This document shows, in pieces, positions 1-9,266 of a stretch of 64,000 nt of DNA (the stretch's first letter is position 1; each line of letters opens with the position of its first letter). The DNA is from Sulfurospirillum sp001602955 (GTDB lineage Bacteria > Campylobacterota > Campylobacteria > Campylobacterales > Sulfurospirillaceae): assembly GCA_001602955.1 (NCBI GenBank), contig LVAC01000018.1, positions 20,918-84,917 on the forward strand. The letters are read 5' to 3'. The translations under genes and the position numbers were made by a program. The notes beneath the pieces were generated by a model. That model searched no databases. It was not told the origin of the DNA and saw nothing but the letters and a program-made list of their open reading frames with translations.

Positions 1-1
1 A

Positions 2-1309
2 TCGACGCTCTCAGGTATCGTCTGGGGAGCACCGATGTTGGTTTTACTCGTCGGAACAGGGCTTTATTTGACGATTATTTTAAAAGGCATGCAATTTTGG
101 GCATTACCGCATGCCATGAAGTTGATTTTCCACAAAGAACATGACGGCGAAGGCGAAATTAGCCATTTTGCGGCATTGATGACGGCACTTGCCGCCACGG
201 TCGGTATCGGAAATATCGTAGGTGTTGCAACCGCGATTTCCCTTGGCGGACCGGGTGCGGTTTTTTGGATGTGGATGACGGGTCTTGTGGGTATGGCGAC
301 CAAATATTCCGAAGCGGTTTTAGCGGTAAAATACCGCCAAAAAGGGCATCACCACGGCTTTAAAGGCGGACCGATGTACTATTTGACCTACGGATTAAAT
401 ATGCCCAAACTCGGTATGGCGTTTGCTATTTTTACGGCGTTGGCGGCATTCGGTATCGGTAATATGACGCAAGCCAATGCAGTAGCGACGCTTTTGGATA
501 CGCAAATGGGTATACCGACATGGATTACGGGTGTTGTGCTTTTAACGTTGACGGCCGTCGTTATTTTGGGCGGTATCAAATCCATCGGTAATTTTACTTC
601 TTTCTTGGTTCCGTTTATGATTGTGGTGTACGTTACGGTTTCGTTGGTGATTTTATGTATGAACCTTGACAAATTACCGCATGCGTTGAGTCTGATTTTT
701 TACCATGCTTTTAATCCGATAGCCGCAGGCGGCGGATTTGTGGGTGCGACGATGGCGGCGGCAATTCGCTACGGCGTAGCGCGCGGCGTTTTTTCGAACG
801 AATCGGGTTTGGGTTCTGCCCCGATTGCGGCGGCAGCGGCAAAAACGAACGATCCGGTACGCCAATCGCTGGTCAGTATGACGCAAACGTTTATCGATAC
901 GTTGGTGGTTTGTACGATGACGGCACTGATTATTTTGATTTCCCCGTTTTGGGAACAAGGCGTAAGTCCCGGCGTGATTACGATGCAAAGTTTTACGATG
1001 TATCTTGGTTCGTTCGGAACGATTGTCGTCGTTCTTTCGACGGCGTTGTTTGCGTATTCGACAATTTTGGGATGGAGTTATTACGGTGAAAAAGCGTTTG
1101 AATATATCTTCGGCGAGCGTTTTATTCGGTTGTACCGCGTTTTGTTTATTGCAGGCGTTATGGTCGGTTCGATGATGAAACTGGAGTTCGTGTGGAATTT
1201 TTCGGACTTGATGAACGGTATGATGGCGATTCCGAACTTGATTGCCCTTTTATTGCTTTCCAAAGTCATCTCGTCTGAAACCAATCGTTATTTTACGAGT
1301 AGAAAATAG
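2..1309 (+). CDS. Sodium:alanine symporter (AGCS family), 5'-truncated by window edge
   Basis: Secondary transporter of the alanine/glycine:cation symporter family, which imports alanine or glycine with sodium across the inner membrane. The reading frame is open to the window edge: codons upstream of the ATG at 35 read STLSGIVWGAP, the conserved lead-in of this family, so the true start lies outside. Visible family motifs are ATVGIGNIVGVATAI near residue 65, a GGPMYY loop, and the NESGLGSAPIAAAAAK segment near residue 265. About ten hydrophobic segments follow one another. The substrate is inferred from family. The metallophosphoesterase starts 11 bp downstream. Confidence 0.9.
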   Translation, partial: STLSGIVWGAPMLVLLVGTGLYLTIILKGMQFWALPHAMKLIFHKEHDGEGEISHFAALMTALAATVGIGNIVGVATAISLGGPGAVFWMWMTGLVGMATKYSEAVLAVKYRQKGHHHGFKGGPMYYLTYGLNMPKLGMAFAIFTALAAFGIGNMTQANAVATLLDTQMGIPTWITGVVLLTLTAVVILGGIKSIGNFTSFLVPFMIVVYVTVSLVILCMNLDKLPHALSLIFYHAFNPIAAGGGFVGATMAAAIRYGVARGVFSNESGLGSAPIAAAAAKTNDPVRQSLVSMTQTFIDTLVVCTMTALIILISPFWEQGVSPGVITMQSFTMYLGSFGTIVVVLSTALFAYSTILGWSYYGEKAFEYIFGERFIRLYRVLFIAGVMVGSMMKLEFVWNFSDLMNGMMAIPNLIALLLLSKVISSETNRYFTSRK

Positions 1310-1319
1310 GACGTTTTGA

Positions 1320-2441
1320 ATGTTTCGCCTCTCCTTTGCCTTGGCCGCCGTTGCGGTTTTAACGTTGATCAACGTCTATACGTATCGGAGGTTTTTACGA
1401 CGTTTAGAGCTTTTCGCGCGCTTGGGCAAAGGTATGATGTGGGGGACGATTGCGGTAACGCTTTGCGAAATTCTCTATTTCGCGGTGTTACGCCTCGATG
1501 CCCTCAATCCGCTTCTTTTCGGTCTTTTTTCGTCGCTCGTCGGCATTTCGTTTATGCTCTTTTGCGTGGCGATCGTGTACGATCTGGTGCATGTTCCGTA
1601 TGCCAAAATTCCGCACGATTATTCCAGACGTCTTTTTCTCAAAACGGTGCTCGACGTAACGATGTTGCTTTTGGCGTTTTCGTATATGTTCAAAGGCTTT
1701 ATCAACGGCTTTAAAGCACCCGTTTTGAACGAAAAAGAGGTTTTCATCGACGGATTGGGCGAGCCATTGAGTATCGTACAGTTAAGCGACGTGCATTTGG
1801 GCAAAAGCTTGGGCAAAGCGTTTTTGGACGATTTGGTCTTACGTATCAATTCGTTGGATGCGGATATTGTCGTTATTACGGGCGATTTGGTCGATATGCC
1901 CGTCTCCAAAATCGGCGATCAACTGGAGAGTTTACGAACGCTAAAGAGCCGTTTCGGGGTCTATTTCGTTCCGGGCAATCATGAGTACTTTTACGGGGTG
2001 CATACGATTATGGAGCGTTTGGAAGCTTTAGGCGTCACGGTGCTGAAAAACCGATCGGTTCTTATCGATGGGCGCATCAATCTGGTGGGCGTAACCGATA
2101 TGATGGGAAAACGTTTTGATTTTTTGCCGCCCGATTTACCGCAAGCTTTCTTACATGTCAGAAACGATTTACCGACGGTTTTGCTCTCGCATCAACCTAA
2201 AATCGTTCAAGACCTTACCGATGAAAAGGTCGACTTGATCATTAGCGGGCATACGCACGGCGGGCAGATTTTCCCGTTTGGGCTTTTGGTGCTTTTAGAT
2301 CAGCCCTACTTAAGCGGTTTGTACCGTCATTCCGCCCGTACGCAGGTTTTCGTGAGTAACGGAGCGGGGTATTGGGGTCCGCCGGTACGCGTGATGGCAC
2401 CGAGCGAGATCGTTACATTAAGGTTAAAGGCAAAGGTATGA
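1320..2441 (+). CDS. Membrane-anchored calcineurin-like metallophosphoesterase
   Basis: Predicted metal-dependent phosphoesterase of 373 residues, resembling the YkuE/YaeI-type family; the substrate is unknown. The N-terminal ~135 residues hold several hydrophobic segments (membrane anchor). The catalytic domain then shows the ordered metal-binding motifs: SDVHLG (about 155), GDLVD (about 188), GNHEYF (about 220), then a late SHQP and GHTHGGQ. All expected metal ligands are present, so it should be active, probably on the cytoplasmic or periplasmic face of the inner membrane. Its stop overlaps the ATG of the next gene (ATGA at 2438-2441), so the lipoprotein is probably co-translated. Confidence 0.82.
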   Translation: MFRLSFALAAVAVLTLINVYTYRRFLRRLELFARLGKGMMWGTIAVTLCEILYFAVLRLDALNPLLFGLFSSLVGISFMLFCVAIVYDLVHVPYAKIPHDYSRRLFLKTVLDVTMLLLAFSYMFKGFINGFKAPVLNEKEVFIDGLGEPLSIVQLSDVHLGKSLGKAFLDDLVLRINSLDADIVVITGDLVDMPVSKIGDQLESLRTLKSRFGVYFVPGNHEYFYGVHTIMERLEALGVTVLKNRSVLIDGRINLVGVTDMMGKRFDFLPPDLPQAFLHVRNDLPTVLLSHQPKIVQDLTDEKVDLIISGHTHGGQIFPFGLLVLLDQPYLSGLYRHSARTQVFVSNGAGYWGPPVRVMAPSEIVTLRLKAKV

Positions 2442-2977
2442 GATTTTTTTGGATCATCGCTTGCGTGGTTTTCTTTGCCGGATGCAGCGCGAAAGTCGAG
2501 GGCTTACATGTAGAGCCGCAAAACGTGGCACAATTAACGTCGGACTTACAAGCGTTGGGTGATAACGTCGAGTATAGCGAAGCGCGTCTTTTTGCTTATG
2601 AAGCGTTGTCGTATCCGCAAACTTTGGCGGAGCGTTACGGCTTAGTCTATCCTCCTACACTTCACAATCTTTTAATCAATACGGGACTGAAAGAGCGTGG
2701 ACTTTGCTATCAATGGAGCGAAGATATGATGGCGCATCTGAAAGGCTTGCACCTTCAAAGTTTCGATTTACGTTGGGGTGTTGCGAATAAAGGCGAGTTA
2801 AACGAACATAATTCAGTGGTTGTCGTAGCCAAAGGCGGCACGTTTCAAACGGGTATTTTAATCGACCCTTGGCGACATTCGGGCGTGTTGTATTGGGCGA
2901 AAGTCTCGGACGATCCGGAATACCGATGGGTTGAAAATCTCTCTCGTAGCCGATATTTCGGTACGGTTAAGCAGTAA
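2438..2977 (+). CDS. Putative lipoprotein of unknown function
   Basis: 179-residue protein starting at the ATG at 2438, which overlaps the preceding stop as ATGA. A longer reading upstream lies wholly inside the phosphoesterase gene and was rejected. The N-terminus is a lipoprotein signal peptide: MRFF, a hydrophobic core, then the lipobox FAGC with the acylated cysteine at about residue 16. The remainder has no motif I recognise. A stretch around LCYQWSEDM and LRWGVANKGELNEHNSVVV suggests a globular domain, and no catalytic claim is made. The 3' end overlaps the convergent methyltransferase by 11 bp. Confidence 0.7.
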   Translation: MRFFWIIACVVFFAGCSAKVEGLHVEPQNVAQLTSDLQALGDNVEYSEARLFAYEALSYPQTLAERYGLVYPPTLHNLLINTGLKERGLCYQWSEDMMAHLKGLHLQSFDLRWGVANKGELNEHNSVVVVAKGGTFQTGILIDPWRHSGVLYWAKVSDDPEYRWVENLSRSRYFGTVKQ

Positions 2978-3578
2978 GGTTTTTTTTCAGAATAATACGA
3001 ATCACGCTGGCACGTCCGACATGTTGCGTGCCTTCGTTGAGCATCACGATCTCTTGAGAGAGCTTGAGCACTTTGCACGGCAAGCGTTTAATCCAAGCGA
3101 TAATCGCATTAATATCGTACAGTAACAGTGCGTTTTTTGGACCCCCGCTGTTGAAGTGAATTTGACTTTCGCTGAAAAGTTCGGCAATAAAAATTCCCTC
3201 CGGAGCCAATGCGGCAACGGCTTTTTCAAAAAGCATCATCTGCTCGTTTTTTGCCAAATCCAAATAGGTGCAAACGACCGCATCGTAGATGGGCTCTGGC
3301 TGCCAATATTCTAAAAGGGTATGACGTGTTTTGATCGCGACATAGTGCTCTTTGGCGCGTTTTCGCAGTTTGGCAAGCGCGACGTCGGAAGCGTCAAGAG
3401 CTTCGACGTTTAAACCCAAATCGGCAAGGTAGACCGCATTGCGACCTTCGCCTTCTCCTAAACAGATGCACCGTTTAGCGTGCACTAAGAGGTCGACATG
3501 TTCTTTGATAAAAGCATTGGGCGTTTCACCGTAGATCATTTGGGGTGTTTGAAATTTTTCATTCCAAAATGCTTGCAT
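2967..3578 (-). CDS. Class I SAM-dependent methyltransferase (TehB/thiopurine-like)
   Basis: 203-residue cytosolic methyltransferase. The N-terminus FWNEKFQTPQMIYGETPNAF is typical of small TehB-like or thiopurine-like enzymes. SAM-binding motif I reads CLGEGEGRNAVYLA, followed by the acidic motif II region ALDASDVAL and motif IV YDAVVCTYLDL. Such enzymes methylate small molecules such as oxyanions or thiols, but the substrate cannot be read from sequence. It is monocistronic and convergent with the lipoprotein gene, and its upstream side faces the repeat array at 3685-3975. Confidence 0.75.
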   Translation of the reverse strand: MQAFWNEKFQTPQMIYGETPNAFIKEHVDLLVHAKRCICLGEGEGRNAVYLADLGLNVEALDASDVALAKLRKRAKEHYVAIKTRHTLLEYWQPEPIYDAVVCTYLDLAKNEQMMLFEKAVAALAPEGIFIAELFSESQIHFNSGGPKNALLLYDINAIIAWIKRLPCKVLKLSQEIVMLNEGTQHVGRASVIRIILKKNLTA

Positions 3579-3684
3579 CGACTTCCTTTTGTGACGTTAA
3601 AATTATTGTAACACAATTTAAATCAATGCAATCCTTTTTGAAGTACGTTATACTCAACTTCTCACAAAATGAGTTTTACAGAAA

Positions 3685-3975
3685 AAAAAGCACCGAAGGT
3701 GCGCGGGCACTCCGTCTTGGAGAACCCAGCGTTAGCATAGCTTTTAGAGCTTAGCTCTAAAGGCGTGTTAAAGATAAAAAAGCACCGAAGGGTGCGCGGG
3801 CACTCTGCCGAAGAGAACTCAGCGTTAGCGTAGCTTTTAGAGCTTAGCTTTAAAAGCGTGTTAAAGATCAAAAAGTACCGAAGGGTGCGCTGGCACTCTG
3901 CGTGAGAGAACCCAGTGTTAACGCAGTCTTTGGAGCTTTGCTCTAAAGGCGTGTCAAAGATAAAAACACCAAAGG
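3685..3975 (+). repeat. Array of three ~92-93 bp tandem intergenic repeats plus a degenerate fourth start
   Basis: Most of the 404 bp gap between the methyltransferase and the FmdE-like gene is a tandem array. Units begin AAAAAGCACCGAAGG near 3685, 3777 and 3870, a period of 92-93 bp. Each unit carries two potential hairpins, GCACC-GAA-GGTGC and a TTTAGAGC/GCTCTAAA stem. A fourth unit start, AAAAACACCAAAGGAG, is degenerate, and its AAAGGAG serves as the ribosome binding site of the gene at 3983. A single inverted relative sits at 58332-58400. Function unknown. No convincing gene was seen in this gap. Confidence 0.85.
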
Positions 3976-3982
3976 AGTCACC

Positions 3983-4582
3983 ATGAAATACCCTCTTTTT
4001 TTCGAAGCGATCGAGGGCATTTGCCTTTACGATGCCCTCTCCGAAGCGTTAGGAACGTTTGAAGACGGTATCGTTTCGTTCACGTATCTAGACGTCGTTA
4101 AAAATGCGGGACACAGTTGTCCGACGATCGCCGGTGCGTATCTTAGCGTGCGTGAAGGGCTTAAGGCGTTATACGAAGGGAAAATGCCTGAGAGAGGCAA
4201 TATCGCCGTTTTTTTTCGCGACGCTAAAGAACAGGGTGCGACGGGCGTGGTAGCCAATGTTTTTTCGTTGATAAGCGGTGCAACCGATACGTGGGGATTT
4301 AAGGGTATCGGTACGCGCTTTTCACGCACGGATCGCCTCTTTTTTCAAGCCAATATCGCGACGCCGATCAAAATCGAACGACTCGATACGCATCAAAGCG
4401 TAGGCATTACGTACGATCCTTCCTGCATTCGGGGCGATTCGCGTTTGCAACCGCTTATGAACAAACTTGCGCAAGAGAGCTTATCGTTTGAAGAAAAAAC
4501 ACTGTTTGAAATGCTCTGGCAAGAAAGAGTTCGAAAAATTTTAGAAAATTTTGATAAAGTAATAACGCTAAACCTAGATTAA
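3983..4582 (+). CDS. FmdE-like family protein
   Basis: 199-residue cytosolic protein that I tentatively place in the FmdE (formylmethanofuran dehydrogenase subunit E-like) family, on the motif NAGHSCPTIAGAYL near residue 40. It matches the family pattern GHxCPxxAxGY. FmdE-like proteins occur in many non-methanogens and are usually thought to bind metal or molybdopterin-related partners. The zinc-ribbon tail of some members is absent here. No molybdenum enzyme is visible nearby, so the role is open. The start has a good AAAGGAG site, embedded in the end of the upstream repeat array. The diguanylate cyclase/EAL gene follows within 20 bp. Confidence 0.55.
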   Translation: MKYPLFFEAIEGICLYDALSEALGTFEDGIVSFTYLDVVKNAGHSCPTIAGAYLSVREGLKALYEGKMPERGNIAVFFRDAKEQGATGVVANVFSLISGATDTWGFKGIGTRFSRTDRLFFQANIATPIKIERLDTHQSVGITYDPSCIRGDSRLQPLMNKLAQESLSFEEKTLFEMLWQERVRKILENFDKVITLNLD

Positions 4583-4599
4583 CATTGTCGGAGAAGAGG

Positions 4600-7485
4600 T
4601 TGCTAAACCTTAGGAAACAAAATATTACGAAATGGATTGTTTTTTTACCCGCTTCCGCCATTTTATTGACGTTCTTAATGATCGTAACGATCGTGGTTTC
4701 GACCGAACGTACCGAATATAAAAAAGCGTTGGAAGCGGCTCGAATCGATTATGTGAAACGCTCAAAACTGCAAGCCAAAGAGCGTATCGATAAAATCGTC
4801 GAGTACGTCAATGAAAACGAGAAAATTTTGATGAGCGAAGTGCAAGAAGATGTGAAAAATCTTGTGAACCTTGCCTATCAAATCAGCGAAGATACCTACC
4901 GAGAAAATACCCGCCTTCCTCGAGACGAGATTCTCGAAAAGATCAAAACCAAGCTCCGAAACACGCGCTTTTTCAATGACCTAAGCGGCTATTACGTCAT
5001 CTTTAGTCTGGACGGTACCTGTGAGATGAACGGAATGGACCGTAGTTTGGAGGGAAAAAACTTTATCGATTTGCAAGATTCAAGCGGTCGCTACATTATG
5101 CGTGAAGGGTTGGCGCGCTTGAAAAAAGAGGAGGCGTTTGCAACGACGTACGAGTGGAAAAACTCGACGGACAAAGCACCTCGAAACAAAATAGGCTATA
5201 TTCGCAGTTACAAGCCTTTAAATATTTACATCGCCAGCGGAAGGTATGAAGACGAAGTTCGCGAGCGTATCAAAAAAGAGACGCAAAAATTTCTTTTAAG
5301 CACGCGTTACGGCGAATACGGCTATATTTTTGCCTACGACTATTACGGCAATACGATTTCGCACGGCGATCACGCTTTGATAGGGCAAAATCGACTGAAC
5401 GTCACGACCAATAACCAGTACATTATCCGCGACATCGTGGAAGGCGGAAAGCGCAACCTTGAAGGGTTTTTTATGACTTACGAGGCTTCGTACCACCCTG
5501 ATAACCAAGACAAACGTAAAATCTCTTTCGTGCGCTCCATTCCTCAGTTTGAATGGGTTGTGGGTACGGGCGTTTATCTGATGGAAGAGAACAATGCGCT
5601 CGTGCAGCAAGAAGAAGCGTTAAAGACGAAAATGCAATCGACGCTGGTTAACATGTTAGCGGTTTCTATCATCATTATGCTCTTGGTAATGGGCGTAATG
5701 TTTTTTATTTCGACCAAACTGCGTTCGGTTTTAGCGCGCTACGAAAACCATCTCTTGCTCAATAATAAGCAAATCAAAGAGCAAAAACAGGTTTTTGAAA
5801 CGCTCTACCAAAAATCGGCGGACGGTATTTGGCTGCTCAAAGAGGGGATTTTCGTCGATTGTAACGAAGCGATCGTGAAGATGTTTAAAGCCAAAAACAA
5901 AGACGTGCTCGTGAACGTGACCTTAGCCGATCTCTCTCCTAAAGTTCAACCCGACGAGCAAAGTTCGTACGAAAAAGCGTTGTGGATGAACGAGTTGGCA
6001 TTAAAAAACGGTACGCATAAATTTGAGTGGCAAGTACGCGATTGTGAAGGAAAACTTTTTTGGATCAGCGTTATGATGACGACGATTCATATGGATAAAG
6101 GCATCATTCAGCACTGTTCGGTTCGTGATATTACGATTCGAAAAGAGCTTGAAGAGGAGAATAAAAAACAAAAAAACCTTTTAATGCACCAAGTCGAACA
6201 CGATACGCTCACGGGACTGCCCAATCGTAACTTATTGCAAGATCGTTTGACGCAAGCGATTAAAAAAGCGAGTCGCGACAACAAAGTCTTGGGCGTGATG
6301 TTCGTGGACATCGATAAATTTAAAAATATTAACGACTCTTTGGGGCACGACGCCGGCGATATGCTTTTGAAGATTATAGCGGCAAGAATGCGTCAGAACG
6401 TTCGCGACACCGATACCGTCGCACGCTTGAGCGGAGATGAGTTTATCGTACTTTTAGACGGTTGTAAGGACGTTAGCGATATTTTTGTCGCTATCAAAAA
6501 ACTCGTTTATTCGTTCCAAGAACCTTTTATTTTCGGAAACGAAAGTTTTCAGATCACGACCAGTATCGGCGTCAGCGTCTATCCGCACGACGGCGAAGCG
6601 GCAAGCAAGCTTTTAAAAAATGCCGATATTGCGATGTACAAGGCCAAATCAAAAGGGCGTAACCGTTACGTCTTTTTCGATCAAGAGATGAACCAAGAGA
6701 CCAACGAGCATTTGGAAATCGAAAAAAACTTGCGCAAAGCACTTGAACGCGAAGAATTCGTCATATATTACCAACCGCAGATCAACTTGCAAACGGAACG
6801 TATCGTCGGACTGGAAGCTTTGATTCGCTGGAATCATCCGACGCGCGGGCTAACGACGCCGAATTATTTTATTCACGTCGCCGAAGAGAGCGAACTGATC
6901 GTCGAAATCGGCAATTGGGTCATCATCGAAGTCATGAAACAGATGAAATCGTGGTACGATCAAGGATTAAATCCGGGCAAAACGGCGATCAACATTGCCG
7001 GAAAACAACTCGAATCAAGCGAGCTGATTAGCTTTTTAATTCAAAGTCTGCGTCAAAGCGGCTGTCGCCCCGAATGGCTCGAAATGGAGATTGTCGAGCG
7101 TTTTATTATGAAAGATACGATCAAGTCGATTGCTTTATTGAAACGCTTTCGCGAATTGGGGCTTGATATTTCGATCGACGATTTCGGTACTGGGCACTCC
7201 TCTTTGGCGTATCTGAAACAATTGCCGATTACCAAGCTGAAAATCGATCAAAGTTTCGTACAAAGCCTTGAAGAGAGCAAAGAGGATCGCGCGATCGCCC
7301 GAACGATTATCGAGCTCGGACGCGGTTTGGGGCTCAAAGTCCTTGCCGAAGGCGTCGAGACGAAAGAGCAAAAAGAGTTTATCTACGCAAGCGGTTGCGA
7401 ATTGATGCAAGGGTATCTTTTTAGTCGTCCCGTATGTGCGGAGGAGATTGAAACCATGCTCAAAAATCAAGGGCGTATGTTATAA
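4600..7485 (+). CDS. Cache-PAS-GGDEF-EAL membrane sensor, c-di-GMP turnover
   Basis: About 961 residues. Order: transmembrane helix (about 10-33), periplasmic Cache-type sensor (40-345, with GYIFAYDYYGN and WVVGTGVYL), second transmembrane helix (about 350-370), PAS (about 395-510), GGDEF (535-700), EAL (710-960). The cyclase signature is altered (LSGDEF for GGDEF). The EAL phosphodiesterase residues look intact: EALIRW, the N of NIAGKQL, DDFGTG, LAEGVE and QGYLFSRP. I predict net c-di-GMP hydrolysis tuned by an extracellular ligand. There is no ATG near the front. TTG at 4600 has GGAG six bases upstream and is preferred over TTG at 4585, which lacks a site. Confidence 0.88.
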   Translation: MLNLRKQNITKWIVFLPASAILLTFLMIVTIVVSTERTEYKKALEAARIDYVKRSKLQAKERIDKIVEYVNENEKILMSEVQEDVKNLVNLAYQISEDTYRENTRLPRDEILEKIKTKLRNTRFFNDLSGYYVIFSLDGTCEMNGMDRSLEGKNFIDLQDSSGRYIMREGLARLKKEEAFATTYEWKNSTDKAPRNKIGYIRSYKPLNIYIASGRYEDEVRERIKKETQKFLLSTRYGEYGYIFAYDYYGNTISHGDHALIGQNRLNVTTNNQYIIRDIVEGGKRNLEGFFMTYEASYHPDNQDKRKISFVRSIPQFEWVVGTGVYLMEENNALVQQEEALKTKMQSTLVNMLAVSIIIMLLVMGVMFFISTKLRSVLARYENHLLLNNKQIKEQKQVFETLYQKSADGIWLLKEGIFVDCNEAIVKMFKAKNKDVLVNVTLADLSPKVQPDEQSSYEKALWMNELALKNGTHKFEWQVRDCEGKLFWISVMMTTIHMDKGIIQHCSVRDITIRKELEEENKKQKNLLMHQVEHDTLTGLPNRNLLQDRLTQAIKKASRDNKVLGVMFVDIDKFKNINDSLGHDAGDMLLKIIAARMRQNVRDTDTVARLSGDEFIVLLDGCKDVSDIFVAIKKLVYSFQEPFIFGNESFQITTSIGVSVYPHDGEAASKLLKNADIAMYKAKSKGRNRYVFFDQEMNQETNEHLEIEKNLRKALEREEFVIYYQPQINLQTERIVGLEALIRWNHPTRGLTTPNYFIHVAEESELIVEIGNWVIIEVMKQMKSWYDQGLNPGKTAINIAGKQLESSELISFLIQSLRQSGCRPEWLEMEIVERFIMKDTIKSIALLKRFRELGLDISIDDFGTGHSSLAYLKQLPITKLKIDQSFVQSLEESKEDRAIARTIIELGRGLGLKVLAEGVETKEQKEFIYASGCELMQGYLFSRPVCAEEIETMLKNQGRML

Positions 7486-7517
7486 TCATATAAAACGATG
7501 CAATAGGTTTATAAGCG

Positions 7518-8264
7518 ATGGTACGAAGAGCATTTTTAGGCTGGATGGGAGCGAGCGTTTTAAGCGGTACGGTGATGGCCGATGAGATCAAGCACCCCGA
7601 TATTTGGCTACGCGACGATCAGAAAGAGGTTTTTAACACGGTGCTCAAAAAGCTCGATCAGATCGAAAAGACGGTCGGCTATGCCAATTTTAATATCTTA
7701 AGTTTTGACGAAGCATTAAAAATCGCTAAAAATTTCTCCAAAATCGGTGCTTTTAGTCCGAGTGAACTTGCCTATATCGAAGAAGTATTTTACACCGATC
7801 CCGTGATTTACGGCTTTTACGGTAAAAAAACGGTTGAGAAACTTACCAGCGTCGTTGACGAAAAAGAGGTCGTTAAAATTCAAGGAAGCGGGCATTATCT
7901 CTTTAAAGGCGAATCGCAAGCCGCGCTTGAACGCATCGTCAAAGATATCGGTAAAACCGTTATTTTAACTTCCGGCGTACGAAGCGTCGTCAAACAACTC
8001 AATTTGCATTTGGAAAAAATCCGCGACGAAAAAGGCAACATTACCGTTGCGACGCGCTCTTTGGTGCCGCCGGCATACTCATACCACACCGTAGGCGACT
8101 TTGACGTCGGTAAAAAAGGGTGGGGTGCTCAAAATTTTACCGCCGAATTTGCACGTACCGAAGAGTTCTGGAAGCTTCAAAAATTGGCGTATATCTCCAT
8201 GCGGTATACGCTTGGAAACGGAGACGGAGTGCGTTTCGAGCCGTGGCACGTGAAGATCGTATAG
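7518..8264 (+). CDS. M15-family peptidase (D-Ala-D-Ala carboxypeptidase-like), Tat-type signal
   Basis: 248 residues. The N-terminus VRRAFLGWMGASVLSG followed by VMA and DE resembles a twin-arginine signal peptide and points to export to the periplasm. The LAS/M15 metallopeptidase signature is complete: TSGVRSV (substrate loop), SYHTVGDFD (SxHxxGxxxD zinc ligands) and a C-terminal EPWHV with the catalytic Glu and third zinc His. It should trim D-Ala from peptidoglycan stems or act as an L,D- or D,D-carboxypeptidase; the exact bond is inferred from family. The stop is immediately followed by the tsaD ATG, so the two are probably co-transcribed. Confidence 0.78.
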   Translation: MVRRAFLGWMGASVLSGTVMADEIKHPDIWLRDDQKEVFNTVLKKLDQIEKTVGYANFNILSFDEALKIAKNFSKIGAFSPSELAYIEEVFYTDPVIYGFYGKKTVEKLTSVVDEKEVVKIQGSGHYLFKGESQAALERIVKDIGKTVILTSGVRSVVKQLNLHLEKIRDEKGNITVATRSLVPPAYSYHTVGDFDVGKKGWGAQNFTAEFARTEEFWKLQKLAYISMRYTLGNGDGVRFEPWHVKIV

Positions 8265-9266
8265 ATGATTTTAAGCATTGAAAGTAGCTGCGACGATAGC
8301 TCGATCGCGATTACGCGATTACGCGATAAAAAACTTCTTTTTCACAAAAAAATCTCTCAAGACGCGGAACACGCGAAATACGGTGGCGTCGTGCCCGAAC
8401 TTGCCGCGCGTTTGCATGCGGTGACACTTCCTAAAATTTTAGAAGAAGCAAAGCCTTATTTTAACGAGCTTAAAGCCATCGCCGTCACTAATGAGCCGGG
8501 ACTCTCCGTGAGCTTGGTGGAAGGTGTGAGCATGGCAAAAGCCCTTAGTGTTGCACTTGAACTTCCGCTTTTGGGCATTAATCATCTCAAAGGGCATATC
8601 TGCTCTTTGTTTATCGAAGAGGAAACCCTGTTCCCGATGGACGTTTTACTGGTCTCTGGCGGGCATACGCAGCTTTTACATGTAAAGAGTTTGAACGAGA
8701 TAAAACTGCTTGCAACCACGATGGATGACAGCTTTGGTGAGAGTTTTGATAAAGTGGGCAAAATGCTAGGACTTCCGTACCCTGCGGGTTCTATCATCGA
8801 AAAGTACGCCCAAAGAGGCGATGCAAAGCGGTTTGATTTTACGATTCCTTTGCAAGGCACTTCGTCAAAACTGCTTGCGTTTAGTTACTCGGGGCTTAAA
8901 AACCAAGTGAGGCTTTGCATCGAAGCATTGGGAACTTTGGATGAGCAAACGCTGTGCGATGTGTGTGCTTCGTTTCAACGAGTCGCCGTGGCACACCTGA
9001 TGCAAAAAATCAAAAAAGCGTACAAAGAGCGAACCGTGGAGCATTTTGGTGTGGTGGGAGGCGCTAGTGCGAACCTCTACTTGCGCGGCGAGCTTGAGGC
9101 TTTTTGTGCCTCAAAAAAAGCACAACTTCACACCGCAAAAATGGAATTTTGCTCCGACAATGCCGCGATGATCGGGCGATGTGCGGTTGAAGCCTATGCG
9201 CAAAAAGCGTTTGTCCGTCTGGAAGATTTAAAAGTACGCAGTACGTCGAAAGATATTTTTTACTAG
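8265..9266 (+). CDS. tsaD: tRNA N6-adenosine threonylcarbamoyltransferase TsaD
   Basis: 333 residues, the usual bacterial TsaD (Gcp/Kae1) length. It transfers threonylcarbamoyl from TC-AMP to A37 of tRNAs reading ANN codons, with TsaB and TsaE. Visible: LSIESSCDDSS at the N-terminus (ASKHA fold), the metal-binding NHLKGH near residue 107, SGGHTQLL, DDSFGESFDKVGKMLG, and the late GGASAN and CSDNAAMIG motifs. The ATG abuts the previous stop. A TTTACATGTAAA palindrome lies inside the gene at 8675, encoding LHVK. It ends with a 4 bp convergent overlap with the kinase gene. Confidence 0.97.
   Translation: MILSIESSCDDSSIAITRLRDKKLLFHKKISQDAEHAKYGGVVPELAARLHAVTLPKILEEAKPYFNELKAIAVTNEPGLSVSLVEGVSMAKALSVALELPLLGINHLKGHICSLFIEEETLFPMDVLLVSGGHTQLLHVKSLNEIKLLATTMDDSFGESFDKVGKMLGLPYPAGSIIEKYAQRGDAKRFDFTIPLQGTSSKLLAFSYSGLKNQVRLCIEALGTLDEQTLCDVCASFQRVAVAHLMQKIKKAYKERTVEHFGVVGGASANLYLRGELEAFCASKKAQLHTAKMEFCSDNAAMIGRCAVEAYAQKAFVRLEDLKVRSTSKDIFY

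Noticed and set aside
2372..2437. 22-codon extension of the lipoprotein into the phosphoesterase gene
   Set aside because: The lipoprotein signal peptide starts at the ATG at 2438, which overlaps the previous stop as ATGA.
3662..3871. Short coding readings within the repeat array
   Set aside because: They follow the repeated DNA unit and share no protein-like features or ribosome sites.
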